Below, in pieces: positions 46,906 through 59,984 of a DNA stretch of 64,000 nt. Each line of letters opens with the position of its first letter. The first letter of the stretch is position 1. The notes beneath the pieces were generated by a model. It was not told the DNA's origin, made no database searches, and worked only from the letters and a program-made list of their open reading frames with translations. Where the stretch lies: assembly GCF_041146395.1 (NCBI RefSeq), contig NC_090996.1, forward strand, positions 34,062,738 to 34,126,737, given 5' to 3'. A program made the position numbers and the translations under genes. The DNA is from Eulemur rufifrons. Taxonomy: Eukaryota > Chordata > Mammalia > Primates > Lemuridae.

Positions 46906-49900
46906 CGAACTCAGTTATTGTTCAACTTTCATTTGTATGAGCCAGAATAAGATACAGAACTTTTGTTTAAATTCAGTTTTCATTAAAATGAAGGCTATTG
47001 CTAGAGTTCTTTTAATTTTATGTTGTTTCCAAGTCTTAGAAGGAGGAGAATTTATTTATTTTTTTGTCAGTTCTGCAGACATATCTTGGAAAGTAAACGC
47101 TTTTATATCCGTTTTATACTTTTTTGGCTATAACTATTTGAATGTAATATTTGTATGAGATTATTTTACTTGTGGATTTTTAGAGGAGATTAGAAGTTTT
47201 TTCTCCCCCTGTAAAAAGTTCCCTAAACTAGTTGGTATCTTGATGACTGTTAGTATTCATGGAGTTGCCATTCTCAGATCTGATGTCAGGGGCAGTACTG
47301 GCATTTCTGACCCAGTTGTTTGCGAGGAGTTTTGGCAACCTGATTACAGCCCTTCCCTGGAGGCTGCACTTGACTTGGGGAGGAGGGGAAGTACTTGCTC
47401 CTCTCTAAGATGATTCACCTCCATACCTCTACTGAAGCACAGTACCTGTCTTCTTACGAGTAATTGTTTTTTTTTATAACTGTTTCTTAGTGAGCATGCT
47501 AGATATTTTAGGTATACTATCTAAGTTAATCTTCAGATTAAATCTTGTGACAGAAAAAAGACTGTCCTTGTTTTATAAGTAAACTGAAGCCCTTACAGGG
47601 TAGTCAGTACTTGGCCCAGCATACAAAAAATACCACATTATCGTGAAGCTGGCATTTAAACTTGGGTCTCTCTAACTCCCAAGGCCAAGCATCCAGCAAC
47701 ACTGCATCATTTGTTGGCATTCACATCATGTATCAGCACCGCAGGCAGCCAGGGAGGCTGAGATCGGTAGGTGAGGATGGCCATCATCACAGAGGCTGCC
47801 CTGTGTACTTGCATCCTGGAACCGCTTCACTCTCCTTGAACTTCACCCAAAGCCTGCCTTACATGTACAGTTATAAAGCAACAGAAAACTCAGGACTTTG
47901 AACTCCCATCCCTATCATCAGATAAGAGATTTCAAACTTTGCAGAGTATAGTCCTGAAGGTTTTAGTTGGGTTTTGGTTTTTGAAAAACACCCATAACAT
48001 TTCCTCTCCATCTCCAAAGACAAATACACGTAGAAAATTGTTAGATTTCATCCACATACTTGGTAATATGTATGTCTTTAGATATTTGTATTATATTTAA
48101 ATATTGGAGCAAAATATTGTTAAATAGTATGGTTATTAGTGTTAAAGAACCAGAGAATGTTGTAAATATACATTTATATAGAATTTCTCTTTAAAACAAA
48201 ATTGATTGCATACCTATCAACAAAACAATATTTATACGTGCTTTTGAGTGGGATGTAAGAATGGTCTTACTCTATTTAAATAGACAGTATGAAAGTACAG
48301 TATTTGCTAAAATGGAATTATTGCTGGAAAACCTCATGAGCAAAAATAAAGGCTTGTTAAGGACTAACTAGATGGAAGGTAGTACCTGGGAGGTGTTCTT
48401 TCTACAGAACAGCAGATTGAGAACTTAGTATACAACATGCTGGCTACTGCAGCTAAGCTCTTAACACTGATCAGGGTAGAAAGACACTGTTCAGGTGAGA
48501 GGAAAGCTGAAACCAGCAGCCCTAACCCAGCTCACTTACTCTTCCCCCCTTTTTGTCGTTCTTGCTTGCAGATCCACAGTTGAGACCATGTATTTGTCAA
48601 GGTCAGACTTGGCTCTTTATTTCTGATGTCTCCACTCTTAGGATACAGGACATCAGTCTTCCAGGCCTTTATTGTCTTAAATTTAAAAATGAGGCCTTAC
48701 GATCTTCAGGTCTGTGTGTCTGTGGTACTTTGAATTGTGTAGAAGGATAGTCTCTGGTTAGATTTCTTATTAGCCACCTCTGGGATGTAATGATCTTTTT
48801 TAAATATCAACAAGAACACAACCTTCCTGCTCTCTTGCTTCTTCCCTCAGTGGGAGAAACTGGCATGATACCTCACCAGCACTTATGAGGGGCCCTTATA
48901 TTTCAGTCAAAGACTGAAGAGTTGCAGGGTGGGGCATATAATTGGGAAAGAAGCCCCTGCCAGCAGAGTGGCTACAGAAGTGGAGAGGAATATCTTAGGC
49001 ACTTGGACAGAATGGGGCTGATAGAAAAGATAGACACTCTCATCCTTTTTTTTTTTCCTCCTAAGAAAGTATAGGGGAAGGTAAGAATTTGTGTCATGCA
49101 TCCTGTTCTGCACCTCAGTATGGAAATTTGCCTTTCCAATTGAGGCTTCATTCACAACCCCTCATTTTTTTGCAATTTTATTTATTCTCCAGATTATAGA
49201 AGATTATGAGACACCTCCATAGAAGAATAGAAAAATAATATTCTTCTAAATAAATACTAAAATACACATGGGTGTACTTAAAGTGACTTTTTGGTATAAT
49301 ATTGTTAATGATTGGTATGCAAAAAAAAAAACAAACAAAAACCTTACCTGAGTGTCAGTTACTGTGAAATGGGCATATTTTCAGTTGTTGCCTTATTGTG
49401 CACTTGTAGCTAAAAAAATTTGCTGGATATAATTCAAGCTGCTCTGCCCCCAGGGAATTAAGGGAAAAGATGTGTCTGCTGGTGAGATTTAGGCTGTTTT
49501 TATGAAGATGGCTTTTTCATCCTATTTAGTGTCAAGTGATGGAGATCCCATAAAATTGTCGTTGACTCAGATATTATTAGCCTACCATTTTAGGTGCTAT
49601 TATCAAATACTGGATAAAAGTTAATACAGGAATGAAAAACTAAATACAAGAATTTATTGCTATGTATGGTTAACTACATTTTGCAGCATAGGTGTTGACA
49701 CACTATGCAGAGTGAAAACTTTGTGCTGAAGAAACTGACTCAAACAAATTTCTTTTTTGTTGTTAGTGCAGTGATGAAAATATGTGTCCCACAGTTCCTT
49801 AACATGATTGCTGGAATATCAGGTTCTGCTAAATAGTCATCATTGATGAAAACAGCATTTTCTCAATGGAATTCGGATGTTAGCAGTTTACATTTTGTAA

Positions 49901-50730
49901 TTTAAGAAATTGTAGAATTTATTTCTTGAACGACTTGGACTCAAAATAGTTTTGCTTAGAGCTTTGATACTTCAGGTAATAGTCTATTCACATCTCCTCA
50001 TTTAACATAGAAAATGACTAACCCAAGAATTCAAGGAGTTAAAACTCAAAACAAATGACATTTCATGGAAGATGCCATTTTGAGTCTTTGCCTCCTGAGA
50101 TTCCATATATAATTAAGTGGCAATGTTCTGGTGACTGCACCATAAGATGCCATGCAATCTGAAGCTGCAGATCTTGCTCAAAGTAATCTGCACGGTAATA
50201 CTGCATATGTGTACAAGGAGAGACATAGGTTATAATTTATATGATAAGAGTCTATTTTGAATGTCCATTAAACTTGTTATCCCTGTGGGATTTTAGCAGC
50301 AAAGTGTTTTTGCTTTGACCATCTGTTTAAAAAGTAACAAAATGATCTTCATTAGAAATGTATATATATTCATCTGTTTTCGTTTTGTAGATTAGGAGAG
50401 CTATTGATCTAATATAAAAATGACCATTACCCATCTTTCTAAGGCCCCTCTGACTACAGGTGTTTTGTCTTGTTTTTAAATTGACATTCCTTCTTACATT
50501 AACAGTCTGGAGGAGGGGGATACAATATAAATATTCATCTGTATAAACTTAAGAATGTGCTGTAATCTCTAGTTCCTTTGGATACCTCAGAAGTATATTT
50601 GTTGTATGCACTTCTATTTGTGTAATGTTTTAATTTTACTGTTTTTGATGCATTTTCATCAGTCTTAACTCTAGATCGCAAGCTCTCACCAGGCCGTGCT
50701 TATGTTTATCTGATGTGCAATTTGTCGTCT

Positions 50731-50736
50731 AATAAA
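50731..50736 (+). terminator. ZNF597: Candidate distal ZNF597 polyadenylation signal
   Basis: AATAAA followed within 40 bases by T-rich sequence. It is about 4.1 kb past the stop codon and less than 500 bases before the next CpG-rich stretch. Confidence 0.5.
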
Positions 50737-50899
50737 TGCTATTTTATGATGATGCCAAGGAGGTGAACTTTTTTTCTTTTTTTACACTTCAGTGGTTTAG
50801 ATGGCAATGAAGTGAATTTTGAAGACTGGCGGGATTGTGGTTTGGAGAGGGTGAATGAATGACTTCTTGCCATGAATTAAGTAAAATCGCTTGCTCTCT

Positions 50900-51540
50900 G
50901 GAACTCAGCAGAAAATTCTGGCGTTATTTCGGGAAGACCGCACCAGACGTCGATCGCCTTTCCAGGCTCCAGCAGGAGGAGTACAGGGCCAGGTACCTCT
51001 GGTCTCTACAGGGCAGCGACTGCCCGGCGTGGGTTGCCACTTACAGCTGGGCGGCAGGGGTGGAGGCGAGTAGGACTCCCAGGAGGCTTCGCGAAGCCTG
51101 GAGGAGATCCCAGGTCTCCAGCCTGGCAGCCAACTGCACAGGCCAGCGGAAGTGGCCGTAAGGAGACTCGCTGCAGCGGGCGGCTGTCCAGGAAGCGGAA
51201 GCGGCGAGGCCACTTCCGGCAGCGCCTGCGCACTCCTGGGGAAGTCGGGGTGTCGCGAGAAGTGGGGACGCGGCCACTGGGTTTGGCCAGGCTTCTGTCC
51301 TGCGTCCACTGCAGCCTGCTGGGCGGTCTCCGTGTAAGCCGGGCAGTAGGGGTGAGAACATTTGCCGAGGGACTCCTCAGGTCTCGCCCTCCGTGTCAGC
51401 AAGAAGGTAACACGGGTGCGACTGTCGAGGACCAACCTGAATCTCCATCCCGTGATTCTAGGCAATGACCGCGCTGAAACAGAAGGAACCTTACGTCACC
51501 CTCTCGCCTCTGACCCCACTTCATCGTTGTGAAGGTACAG
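50900..51540. promoter_or_regulatory. CpG-rich promoter-like stretch with no assigned gene
   Basis: About 500 bases rich in CpG, with two ETS-type motifs (GCGGAAGTGG at about 51146, CCACTTCCGG at about 51211) and an NRF1-like 'cctgcgcactcc'. On the plus strand a donor GAAG/GTACAG ends at 51534, preceded by an ATG (51465) opening a 23-codon frame (MTALKQKEPY). On the minus strand AGCT/GTAAGT gives a donor after 51045. I recognise neither product. A plus-strand gene would run toward 52 kb. A minus-strand gene would run into the ZNF597 3' end. Confidence 0.5.
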
Positions 51541-51869
51541 GCCCATCGGGAATGTGTGTCTCTGGCTTGTTGAAATGGATAGTTTGTATTCTCACTTGTG
51601 CTGAGTAGAGTATTATCTTCTCTCTAGAACAAGCACCAGTCTCCTCTTAGGCTTTCGGAGTGTTCCATAGCCGAATTCTAACGTGCTTCTGGTTAGTTGG
51701 AACGTACTCTCCATTCACCTTGGGTAGATGGTTTCCCCAACTGAGCTTGGACACTTCCATGGCTACCTCGCTTTAGGTCTAGCTCAGATTTGTCTTCTCC
51801 ACTGCACTCCAGATTCCTAGCTTCAAGGGTCCCCAAGAGATCGCTAAAACATCAAAACACATGTCCTGG

Positions 51870-52035
51870 CCAGGTACAGTAGCTGACGCCTGTAATCCCA
51901 GCCCAGTGGGAGGCTGAGGCAGGAGGATCGCTTGAGCCCCGGGATTGAGGTTATAGTAAGCTATGATTGTGCCACTGCACTCCAACCTGGGCAACAGAGC
52001 AAGACCCTTTCTCAAAAACAAAACAAAACAAAACC
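51870..52035 (+). repeat. Alu monomer
   Basis: 'ggccaggtacagtagctga' to 'gagcaagaccctttctcaaaa', one arm with a (AAAAC)n tail. Confidence 0.85.
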
Positions 52036-52158
52036 CAAAAAACAAAAACCACACATGTCCTTAACTCATGCTTTTAGCCCCAATCTGTTTGCTTCCAGTA
52101 TGTGGTACCATATCTATACAACTGTTCGTGCTATCAACAGACATTCTTTCTCCCATGT

Positions 52159-52503
52159 TGCTATGGTTTGAATGTTTGTGTTCCCCTTTATATGTTGACA
52201 TTCCGATCCCTAAGGTGGTGGTATTAGGAGATGGGGCCTTTGGGAGGTGATTCAGGCAGAGCCCTTGTGATTGGGATTAGTGCCCTTATGAAAGAGACTG
52301 CAGAGAGCTAGCTAGTATCTTGCACCATGTAAGGACTTAGCAAGAAGGCACCATCTATGAAATGACCCTCACCACACACCGAATCTGCCAGTGCTTTGAT
52401 CTGGGACTTCCCAGCCTGCAGAACTGTGAGAAATAAACTTCTGTTGTTTATAAGCTACCCAGTTTGTGGCAATTTGTTATAACAGCCAGAAGGGACTAAG
52501 ACA
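52159..52503 (+). mobile_element. Solo MaLR LTR (MST-type)
   Basis: It starts 'tgctatggtttgaatgtttg', contains 'ggcctttgggaggtgattca' and 'gaactgtgagaaataaactt', and ends 'gggactaagaca', which is the full layout of an MST LTR of the ERVL-MaLR group. No internal sequence is attached. Confidence 0.9.
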
Positions 52504-53050
52504 TCTCCTCTATTCAATCAAGTCCTGTGGATTATACCTCAAAAGTATCAAAAACATGACTGCTTCTATCTCCACCGCCCCACCCTTACCCAACAGTACT
52601 CACCTAGGTTGGCTGAAATGGCCCGCTAACCTCATATCACTCTTGTTCTCTGCTGCCAGCACAGCTAGCACATCTGATTATGTCACCATCCAACTTGGCA
52701 TCGTCCACTGGCTTCCCATTGTCCTTAGGAACATCTAAAATTGTCAACATGACCTTCCTGTTACTTCCCTGCCAGCATCAATTCCAGCTGCTCTCTTCTT
52801 TTCTCTCTCCCCCTCTCCAGCTGCACTTTCAGTTCATCGACTATATCAGACTCTTTACTTTCAGAATTGTGCACGTTCTTTTTCTTTTATCTAGAAAATT
52901 CCCCTCGATCCCTATCTCCTTTGTTTTACCCTCCTTATAGCAACTACCATGCTTGTAATTGAGTAGTAATTATGTAACTAATAATTTATTAATAATTGTC
53001 TCTATATGGTCAGAAACCAGGCACATGCTAGATGCTTAGAATTATGTGTT
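52504..53050. other. Unassigned spacer
   Basis: AT-rich sequence between an LTR and an Alu, with no gene or named repeat recognised. Confidence 0.4.
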
Positions 53051-53401
53051 TATTTTTTTTTTTTTTTTTTTTTTTTTGCGGTGGTGGAGGACAGAGTCTT
53101 GCTCTGTTGCCCGGGTTAGAGTGCCATGGCGTCAGCCTAGCTCACAGCAACCTCAGACTCCTGGGCTCAAGCAATCCTTTTACTCGGCCCCCTGAGTAGC
53201 TAGGACTACAGGCATGCACCACCATGCCCAGCTAATTTTTTCTCTGTATATTTTTAGTTGTCTGGCTAATTTCTTTCTATTTTTGGTAGAGATGAGTCTC
53301 ACTCTTGCTGAGGCTGGTCTCGAACTTCTGACCTCGAGCGATCCTCCCGCCTCAGCCTCCCAGAGTGCTAGGATTATAGGTGGGAGCCACCACGCCCAGC
53401 C
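53051..53401 (-). repeat. Alu (strepsirrhine-type), antisense
   Basis: Long poly-T head (about 53052-53077), full dimer, target-site duplication 'ttagaattatg' (about 53036 and 53402). Confidence 0.92.
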
Positions 53402-54023
53402 TTAGAATTATGCATTGAATGAATGAAACTTCTATAGCTCTGTCAGTTTTATACCATTGATTGCAGCTAAAAGACTAAAGCAGAGAAAGGGTTTCCTGGA
53501 TCCTACACAAGGCCAGTTAAGACTGAGAGGGGGTTGTTGTCTTAGGTAATCCAAAGAAATCAACACAGATAGTCAAGAAAAATGAAGAAACAGGGAATAT
53601 GTTCCAAACCAAAGAAGATGATAAATCTCCAGAAACCAACTCTAATGAAATGGCTATAAGTGATATACCCAATAGGGAATTTAAAATAATGGTCATAAAG
53701 ATGCTTTTTGAGGTTAAGAGAGTAATGCATGAACAAACTGAGTATTTCAGCAGAGATAGAAAATATGAAGATGTACCAAACAGAAATTATACAGCTGAAT
53801 ACAATAACTTAACTGAAAAGTTCAATAGAAGGGTTCAACAGCAGACTAGGTGAAGCAGTAGAAAGGACCAATTAACTTGAAGACAGGGCACTGAAAATCA
53901 TCCAGTCAGAGGGGCAAAAATGAAAAAAAAAAAAAGAGTGAAGATAGCTTAAGGGATTTATGGGCCACTGTCAGGCAGCCCAATATATGCAGTATTGGAT
54001 TTTTGCTAGGGGGGAGGAGGGAG

Positions 54024-54048
54024 ATAGAGAGAGAGAGAGAGAGAGAAA
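54024..54048 (+). repeat. (GA)n microsatellite
   Basis: About 12 GA units inside the L1 remnant. Confidence 0.9.
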
Positions 54049-54282
54049 TGGACAGAAAATATATGCAAACAGTGGCTGAAAACTTCCCAAAGCTGGGAAT
54101 GAAATAGAAATCCAGATCCAGGAAGCCCAAGGGACACCATATAAGATGAATCCAAAGAGACCCATACTGAGAAACATTACAATAAAATTTCCAAAAGTTA
54201 GAGACAGAATTTTGAAAGCAACAAGAGCAAAGCAACTTCTGTGTGCAAGGAGTATCCCATGAGGCTATCAGCAGATTTATTT

Positions 54283-54626
<344 letters not shown>

Positions 54627-56892
54627 ACTATCAGCAGATTTTTAAAACATAAAGCTTGTAGGCCAGAAGTGAATGGGATGATATATACAAAGTGCTGAAA
54701 GAAAAAAACCTGCCAGCCAAGCAAACCCATCCTTCAGAAATGAAGGAGAAATAAAGATGTTCTCCAGCAAACAGAGGCTGAGGGAGTTTATCATCATTAG
54801 ACCTGCCTTACAAGAAATGCTAAAGGGAATTCTCAGGTTGAAACAAAACAATGTGAAGCAGCAACATGAGACACAAAATGTGAAACTCACTGGCAAAGAT
54901 AAATGTTTAGACAAAACCAGAATATTGTATTGCTATAACAGCAGTGGGCAAACATTTTAATTTTGCTATGTAAGTTAAAAGGCAAAAGTATTTAAAACAA
55001 CTATAACTATTATGTTGATGGTAACATAATATAAATAGAGGTAAAATTGTGTCATTAATAGCATATAAGGTGAATAGAGGAGTTCTTGCATGCAAGGGGA
55101 GTTAAGTTGTTATCAGCTTAAAGTAGACTTATAAATATAAGATATTTTATGTAAGCCCCTTGGTAACTACAAAGAAAACACCTATAGAAGTTACACAAAG
55201 ATAAAGAGAAAAGAATAAAAACTTATCAATATAAAAAAATGAAACGCAAAAGACAGGAAGAGAGACAAAAGAATTACAAATCAAACAGAAAATAATTAAC
55301 ACAATGGCAATAGTAAATCCTTATCAACAATTACTTTAAATGTAAATGGAGTAAACTCACCAATAAAAAGATAAAGACTGGCTGAATGGATAAAAAAGTA
55401 ATATCCAACTGTAAGTTGTCTATAAGACACTCACTTTAGATTCAAGGACACACATAGGCTGAAAGTGAAGGGACAGAAAAAGATATTCCATGCAAATGAT
55501 AATCAAAAGAAAGCAGGAGTGGCTATACTTAGACAAAATGGATTTTACATCAAAAACCATCTCTAAAAACAAAGAAGGTTATTACATGATGGTAAAACAG
55601 TTCGGCAGGAAGATATAATAATTGTATATATATGTACACACACCCCTAATATCAAAGCACTTAAGAATATAGAGCAAATATTGACAAATCTGAAAGGAGA
55701 AATTGATAGCAATGCAATAATAGTAGAAAACTTCAACACTCCACTTTCAGTAATGGACAGAACATCCATACAGAAAATCAATGAAATGTAGCACATTTGA
55801 ACAACACTACAGACCAAATTTCCCTAACAGACATGTACAGAACTTTTCACACAACAGAAAAAAAATACACATTATTTTTCAAGCACACACAGAACATTCT
55901 CCAGGATAGATCACATGTTATATCACAAAACAAATTTTAACAAATTCAAGAAGATTGAAATCATACCAGGTATCTCTTGTTACCACAATAGAATGAAACT
56001 AGGAATCAGTAATAGTAAGAAACAGGAAAATTCACAAATACCTGGAAACTAAATAACACACTCTTGAACAGCCACTGGGACAAAGAGGAATTAAAAAAGG
56101 AATAGATGCAAAAAAAGTACTACTAAGAGGGAAATTTATAGCAATAAATGCCTGCATCAAAAAAATAGAAAGATCTCATATAAACAACCTAACTGTGAGT
56201 TAGCAAAAGAACAAACTAAACCCAAAATTAGCAGAAGGAAGGAAATAATAAAGATCAGAATATAAATAAATAAGGTAGAAAATAGAAAACTATAGGAAAA
56301 AATCAACAAAACTAAGTTTGTCTATTGAAAAATTAAAACTGACAAACTCTTAGGTAGACTAAGAAGAAGACTCAAATAAATAAAAAATGAAAGAGGAGAC
56401 AGGACAATATATTCCTCAGAAATAAAAAGGAGTATAAGGGACAATTATTAACAATTAGATGCCAACAATTGGATAGCATAGAGGAAATGGTTATGTTCCT
56501 AGAAACATACAACCTACCAATACTGAATCAGAAAGAAATTGAAAGCATGAACAGACCAATAGCAAATGAGGAGGTTGAAGTAGTAATCAAAAAGCTCCTT
56601 TCATGCTGTTTTAAGGGAGTAGTAAAAATAAACAAACAAAAACTTCCCAACAAGGAAAAGCCCAGGGCCAATGGTTTCATGGCTGAATTCTACCAAACAC
56701 TCAAAGAAGAATTAATACTAATCCTTCTTAAACTCATTGAAAAAAACAGAAGTAGAGTATTTCCAAGCACATTTTATAAAATCATAAAATGATACCGAGG
56801 CCAAAGACACCACAAGAAATGAAAACTACAAGCCAATATCTCTGATGAACAAAAATGCAAAAATCCTCAATAAAAATACCAGCAAATTGGCA

Positions 56893-57180
56893 AGGTGTTG
56901 TGGGTTGGGTGGCTGAGGAGGGAGGATCGCTTGAGGCCAGGAGTTCAAGAGGAGCCTGGGAAATAAGCAAAATCCCATCTCTACAAAAACTAGAAAAATT
57001 AGCTGGGCGATGTGGTGCAGGCCTGTAGTCCCAGCTACTTGCCTGTAGTCCCAGCTACTTGGGAGGCTGAGGCAGGAGGATCTCTTGGGCCCTCGTTCGA
57101 GGTTGTAGAGAGCTATGATCGCACCACTGCACTCCAGCCTGGGAGACAGAGCGAGACTCTTGTCTCTAAAAATGAATGAA
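56893..57180 (+). repeat. Alu with a 20 bp internal tandem duplication
   Basis: Diverged Alu. 'gcctgtagtcccagctactt' occurs twice in a row at about 57021-57060. The tail is a (GAAT)n-type run. Confidence 0.85.
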
Positions 57181-57224
57181 TGAATACTAAAAAACAACAG
57201 GTAAAGGGAAGGAGAGAATCAGAG

Positions 57225-57380
57225 AGGTAATTAGAATAGAGAAAAAAATGGCTAACACTAATCAAAAGCAGGTTATGTGCCAGCCCTTCTGTGCTGAGCA
57301 CTTTTCCTGGATTATTTCACCACTTTCATCACATTTTAACACATGAGAAATAGGGCTAGATCGTTGGGTATGTTGGGAAG
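57225..57380 (+). repeat. MIR fragment
   Basis: 'ttatgtgccagcccttctg' and 'ctgagcacttttcctgg' with 'acacatgagaaatagggct' afterwards follow the MIR layout. Confidence 0.6.
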
Positions 57381-57929
57381 TAGGAGACACACTGGAAGGT
57401 GCGTTGAAGGTGTGTTACTAAATCGCTCAGCTTCCTATGAGCTGTGCAAACTCCATAAGAAAAAAAAAAGAGATTGAATATCAGTTTCCTCCAATGCCAA
57501 GAAGACAATCATAGCGTCTACCTCAAAACATGCAAGGGTCAAGGGAGATGCTGTGAGGTGTCTCTGTGAGGAATCACTGCCGCCATCAAGTGACCGCTCT
57601 GGAAGGAGAAAGCTGGGGGCGCCCTGACCTTCCTGTGTAAATTAGATCCTTCCCCACTCACTCACTATCGCGTCATTCCTGTTTAATATTTCTTCTTAGC
57701 AGTTATAGTTGCCGTTTTACATTTGTTTGTGTAATTATTTTATTCGGGTCTGTTTCGCCCTCTGGACTGGTCTAAGAGAGGGTGCACGTCGTCTGGGTTC
57801 CTCACGGTACCTCCAGCACCTAATGTTGCCTTGGCGTGTAGTCGGCATTCAATATATACTTGTCATATGACTGAACGAGCTTAAAGAATGAACCTCCAGG
57901 ACAGCTTTTTCAGTCCAGTCTCAACTGCC

Positions 57930-58274
57930 CTAAGATAGCAACCGCGCAAGGTCTGCGGAGCGGAGCCGGCGAGGACTACATTTCCCAGAGGACACCACGA
58001 CGTCCCGGCCCCCTCTTCATACTGACAGCCACTACAGACAATAGGAGGGCAGAATTCTTCGGGGTGGGCGCCAGGCGGCCCAATCAGAGGAGAACGGTCC
58101 GAGTACTCCCTGCAGAGGCCCCGCCCCCTCCTCAGCCTCGGGCCGCTTTACCCGCTGGTGCTGCTTTCCGGAAGAGCTTACTAGGTTCATTCCGCCCCAA
58201 GGCTGGTTCCGCAGCAAGATCCTGACCCGTCGGACCCTGGTCCGATGTCAGGGTGTTCCCAGGGATGGGGGCGC
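57930..58274 (+). promoter_or_regulatory. CpG-rich promoter and putative first exon of a SCAN-type gene relic
   Basis: It contains ACTACATTTCCCAG (about 57975), similar to the ZNF143 (SBS) motif common at promoters, a CCAAT box (58080-58084) and TTCCGGAAG (about 58166, ETS palindrome). A strong donor, GCGC/GTAAGT, follows 58274. The next plausible exon is the SCAN exon at 59176. This exon-intron spacing is typical of SCAN zinc finger genes. Transcription is inferred. Confidence 0.55.
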
Positions 58275-59175
58275 GTAAGTCCCCGCGGAACCCCATCCCC
58301 TCCCGCCTACGAAGTACCGGGCCCAGCGGAGGAGGCGTGTTCCGCGGCCGTGAGCGCCCCCGCGCGCCGCCCCTTCCTCGGTGGGCGCTGCCCCCAGTGC
58401 AGTGTCGGGGCGGGAAGACAGGGACAGGGTTTTGCTGTAATCAGCATCGTGAGGATAACTCTGCATCCAAGTGCTCGGACTGGGCTGAGCCCCGAGACGA
58501 CAGACACTCGGGAGGCTGTTGGAATCGAACGTGTGAGAGATGAGGGCCTGTAGTGGGGGTCACGCGAATGAGGAAGAGCAGGTGACTTCCTGACAGATGG
58601 AGGAGAGAACAGTGACAATTGGTGGGGTAAGTGAGAACAGGGAGTCAGCGATGACTTTGAAGTTCGGTTTGGGTGACGTGATGGTTAGTATTAATAGCTT
58701 TGTGGAGCGATCTCTAGCCTTTTGAGTTCACATTCAGAAAGGGAGATGCCTAAATCACAAGTAAGTGTGAAATTGCAGCTCTGGTCAGTGCCATAAAGAC
58801 GAGTTACGTTTTGCTATATGAGAAGGTATAAGAGGAATTCACCTAGCCCTGGAGGTCAGGGAGCCCGTTTTCTTGTGAGGAGCGCTAAGAGCTAAATAAT
58901 GATTTGGTGTCAAATAGTTGGAAACTTCAGCAAAGGTAAGGGCCTCAGCTACTGTGTCAGCTGACCCCACGTACACTAAGCTTTTCCTGCTTACCTGTAC
59001 TGTCACTATTTCCAGGGAAAAATGATCAGAAATTGGCAAACCTAGATGCCCAACCACACCCTACAGAGAGATCAGAGTGTGACATTCGCAGGGCCAGCCC
59101 TAGCTGGTATGAGGCTGTCCCCTGAGCCATAAGATGAATGTAAACTTAGGTACCCTGGACTTCCCTCCCCTTCAG

Positions 59176-59500
59176 AACTGGAATGCCTCCTGATACAAGA
59201 TGCCATCTGGGGGCAGGAATCCAACCAGCAAAATCATGATCCTGGTCCTGAAACCGTCATTAGTGCATTAGACTCCTCTGTCACAAGAAGGTAGCTGGGC
59301 CAGGGAGGCTCTCAGCCACTTCTGGGAACTGCTAAGGCCAGAGATGCCCATCAGGGAGCAGATGCTGGAACTGCTGGAGCTGGAGCACCCCTGAGCATCC
59401 TGAGATCCAGACTGGGTTCAGGACCAGCATCCTGAGGGTGACAAGAGGCAGCAACCCTGATGGAAGATTTGCAGAGAGAGCCCAGAAACTAGGGTGTTGG
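59176..59500 (+). pseudogene. Degenerate SCAN-domain exon (ZSCAN-type pseudogene)
   Basis: SCAN domains are dimerisation modules of mammalian zinc finger proteins. After an acceptor (ccccttcag at 59167-59175) the sequence encodes, in shifting frames, IWGQESNQQNHDPGPE, then LLCHKKVAGPG, then EALSHFWELLRPEMPIREQ followed by MLELLELEHP, then VQDQHPEGD, in the same order as a SCAN domain. A donor, GTGAGA, follows 59500. At least two frame changes and stop codons (such as TGA after LEHP) break it, and the central LTILP-type segment is eroded. No zinc finger exon was found before the window ends. The related SCAN genes ZNF174 and ZSCAN32 lie next in human 16p13.3, so this is probably a decayed relative. 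Confidence 0.85.
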
Positions 59501-59984
59501 GTGAGAGGGGTCAGGGGGTGACCCAGACAGTGAACACAGATACGTGATGGGCTCATCTCCTTGGGAAAAGTAGGTGGGGGCAAACTCTGAGCACATTTTC
59601 CTTCTGCATCCTCCTCCCCCAGGTCTTCTGAATCCTAGGCCTCCACAAGAATCCACCTCCCCAAGCTCTGAGTTCACCATTATTTTGGCTCAAGGCAGAA
59701 CCAAACATTTGAGGTATATATGGGCAGCTCAGAGTAGAACTAAAAAGAAAATGAGAGAGCATTTTGTGTAACCCCCTCATTTTACAGATAAGGAAATTGC
59801 GGTGTGGGTGTCACAGGCTCAGTAACTGGCTAGTTGCAGCACTTAAATGGCACCCAGGTCTTCAAGCTCCTAGCCTAGGGCCTTTTCTACTATCCCAAGC
59901 TGTCTCCTGGTCAGGTCCCACTGCAGCAGCATGCTAGCCATGTGATCAGCTAACATGCCTTGTCAGGAAGTCATCTTTGTTTCT

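Larger units (their letters stand above)
46612..50760 (+). other. ZNF597: ZNF597 3' region, probably a long 3' UTR
   Basis: About 4.1 kb after the stop contain no Alu or L1 that I can see, against roughly one Alu per 3 kb elsewhere in the window. It holds one MIR carrying a mariner insertion near the start, and is AT-rich with ATTTA-like motifs. Candidate poly-A signals are AATAAA at about 48344 and at 50731-50736. The long span to the latter agrees with the human gene being about 11 kb. The mRNA end is inferred. Confidence 0.55.

Noticed and set aside
51871..52035. tRNA- or 7SL-like small RNA gene
   Set aside because: It is an Alu monomer with an A-rich tail and no intact 7SL or tRNA structure.
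56469..56792. Open frame of 107 codons with reverse-transcriptase-like residues
   Set aside because: It is a surviving piece of the decayed L1 ORF2, not a host gene.
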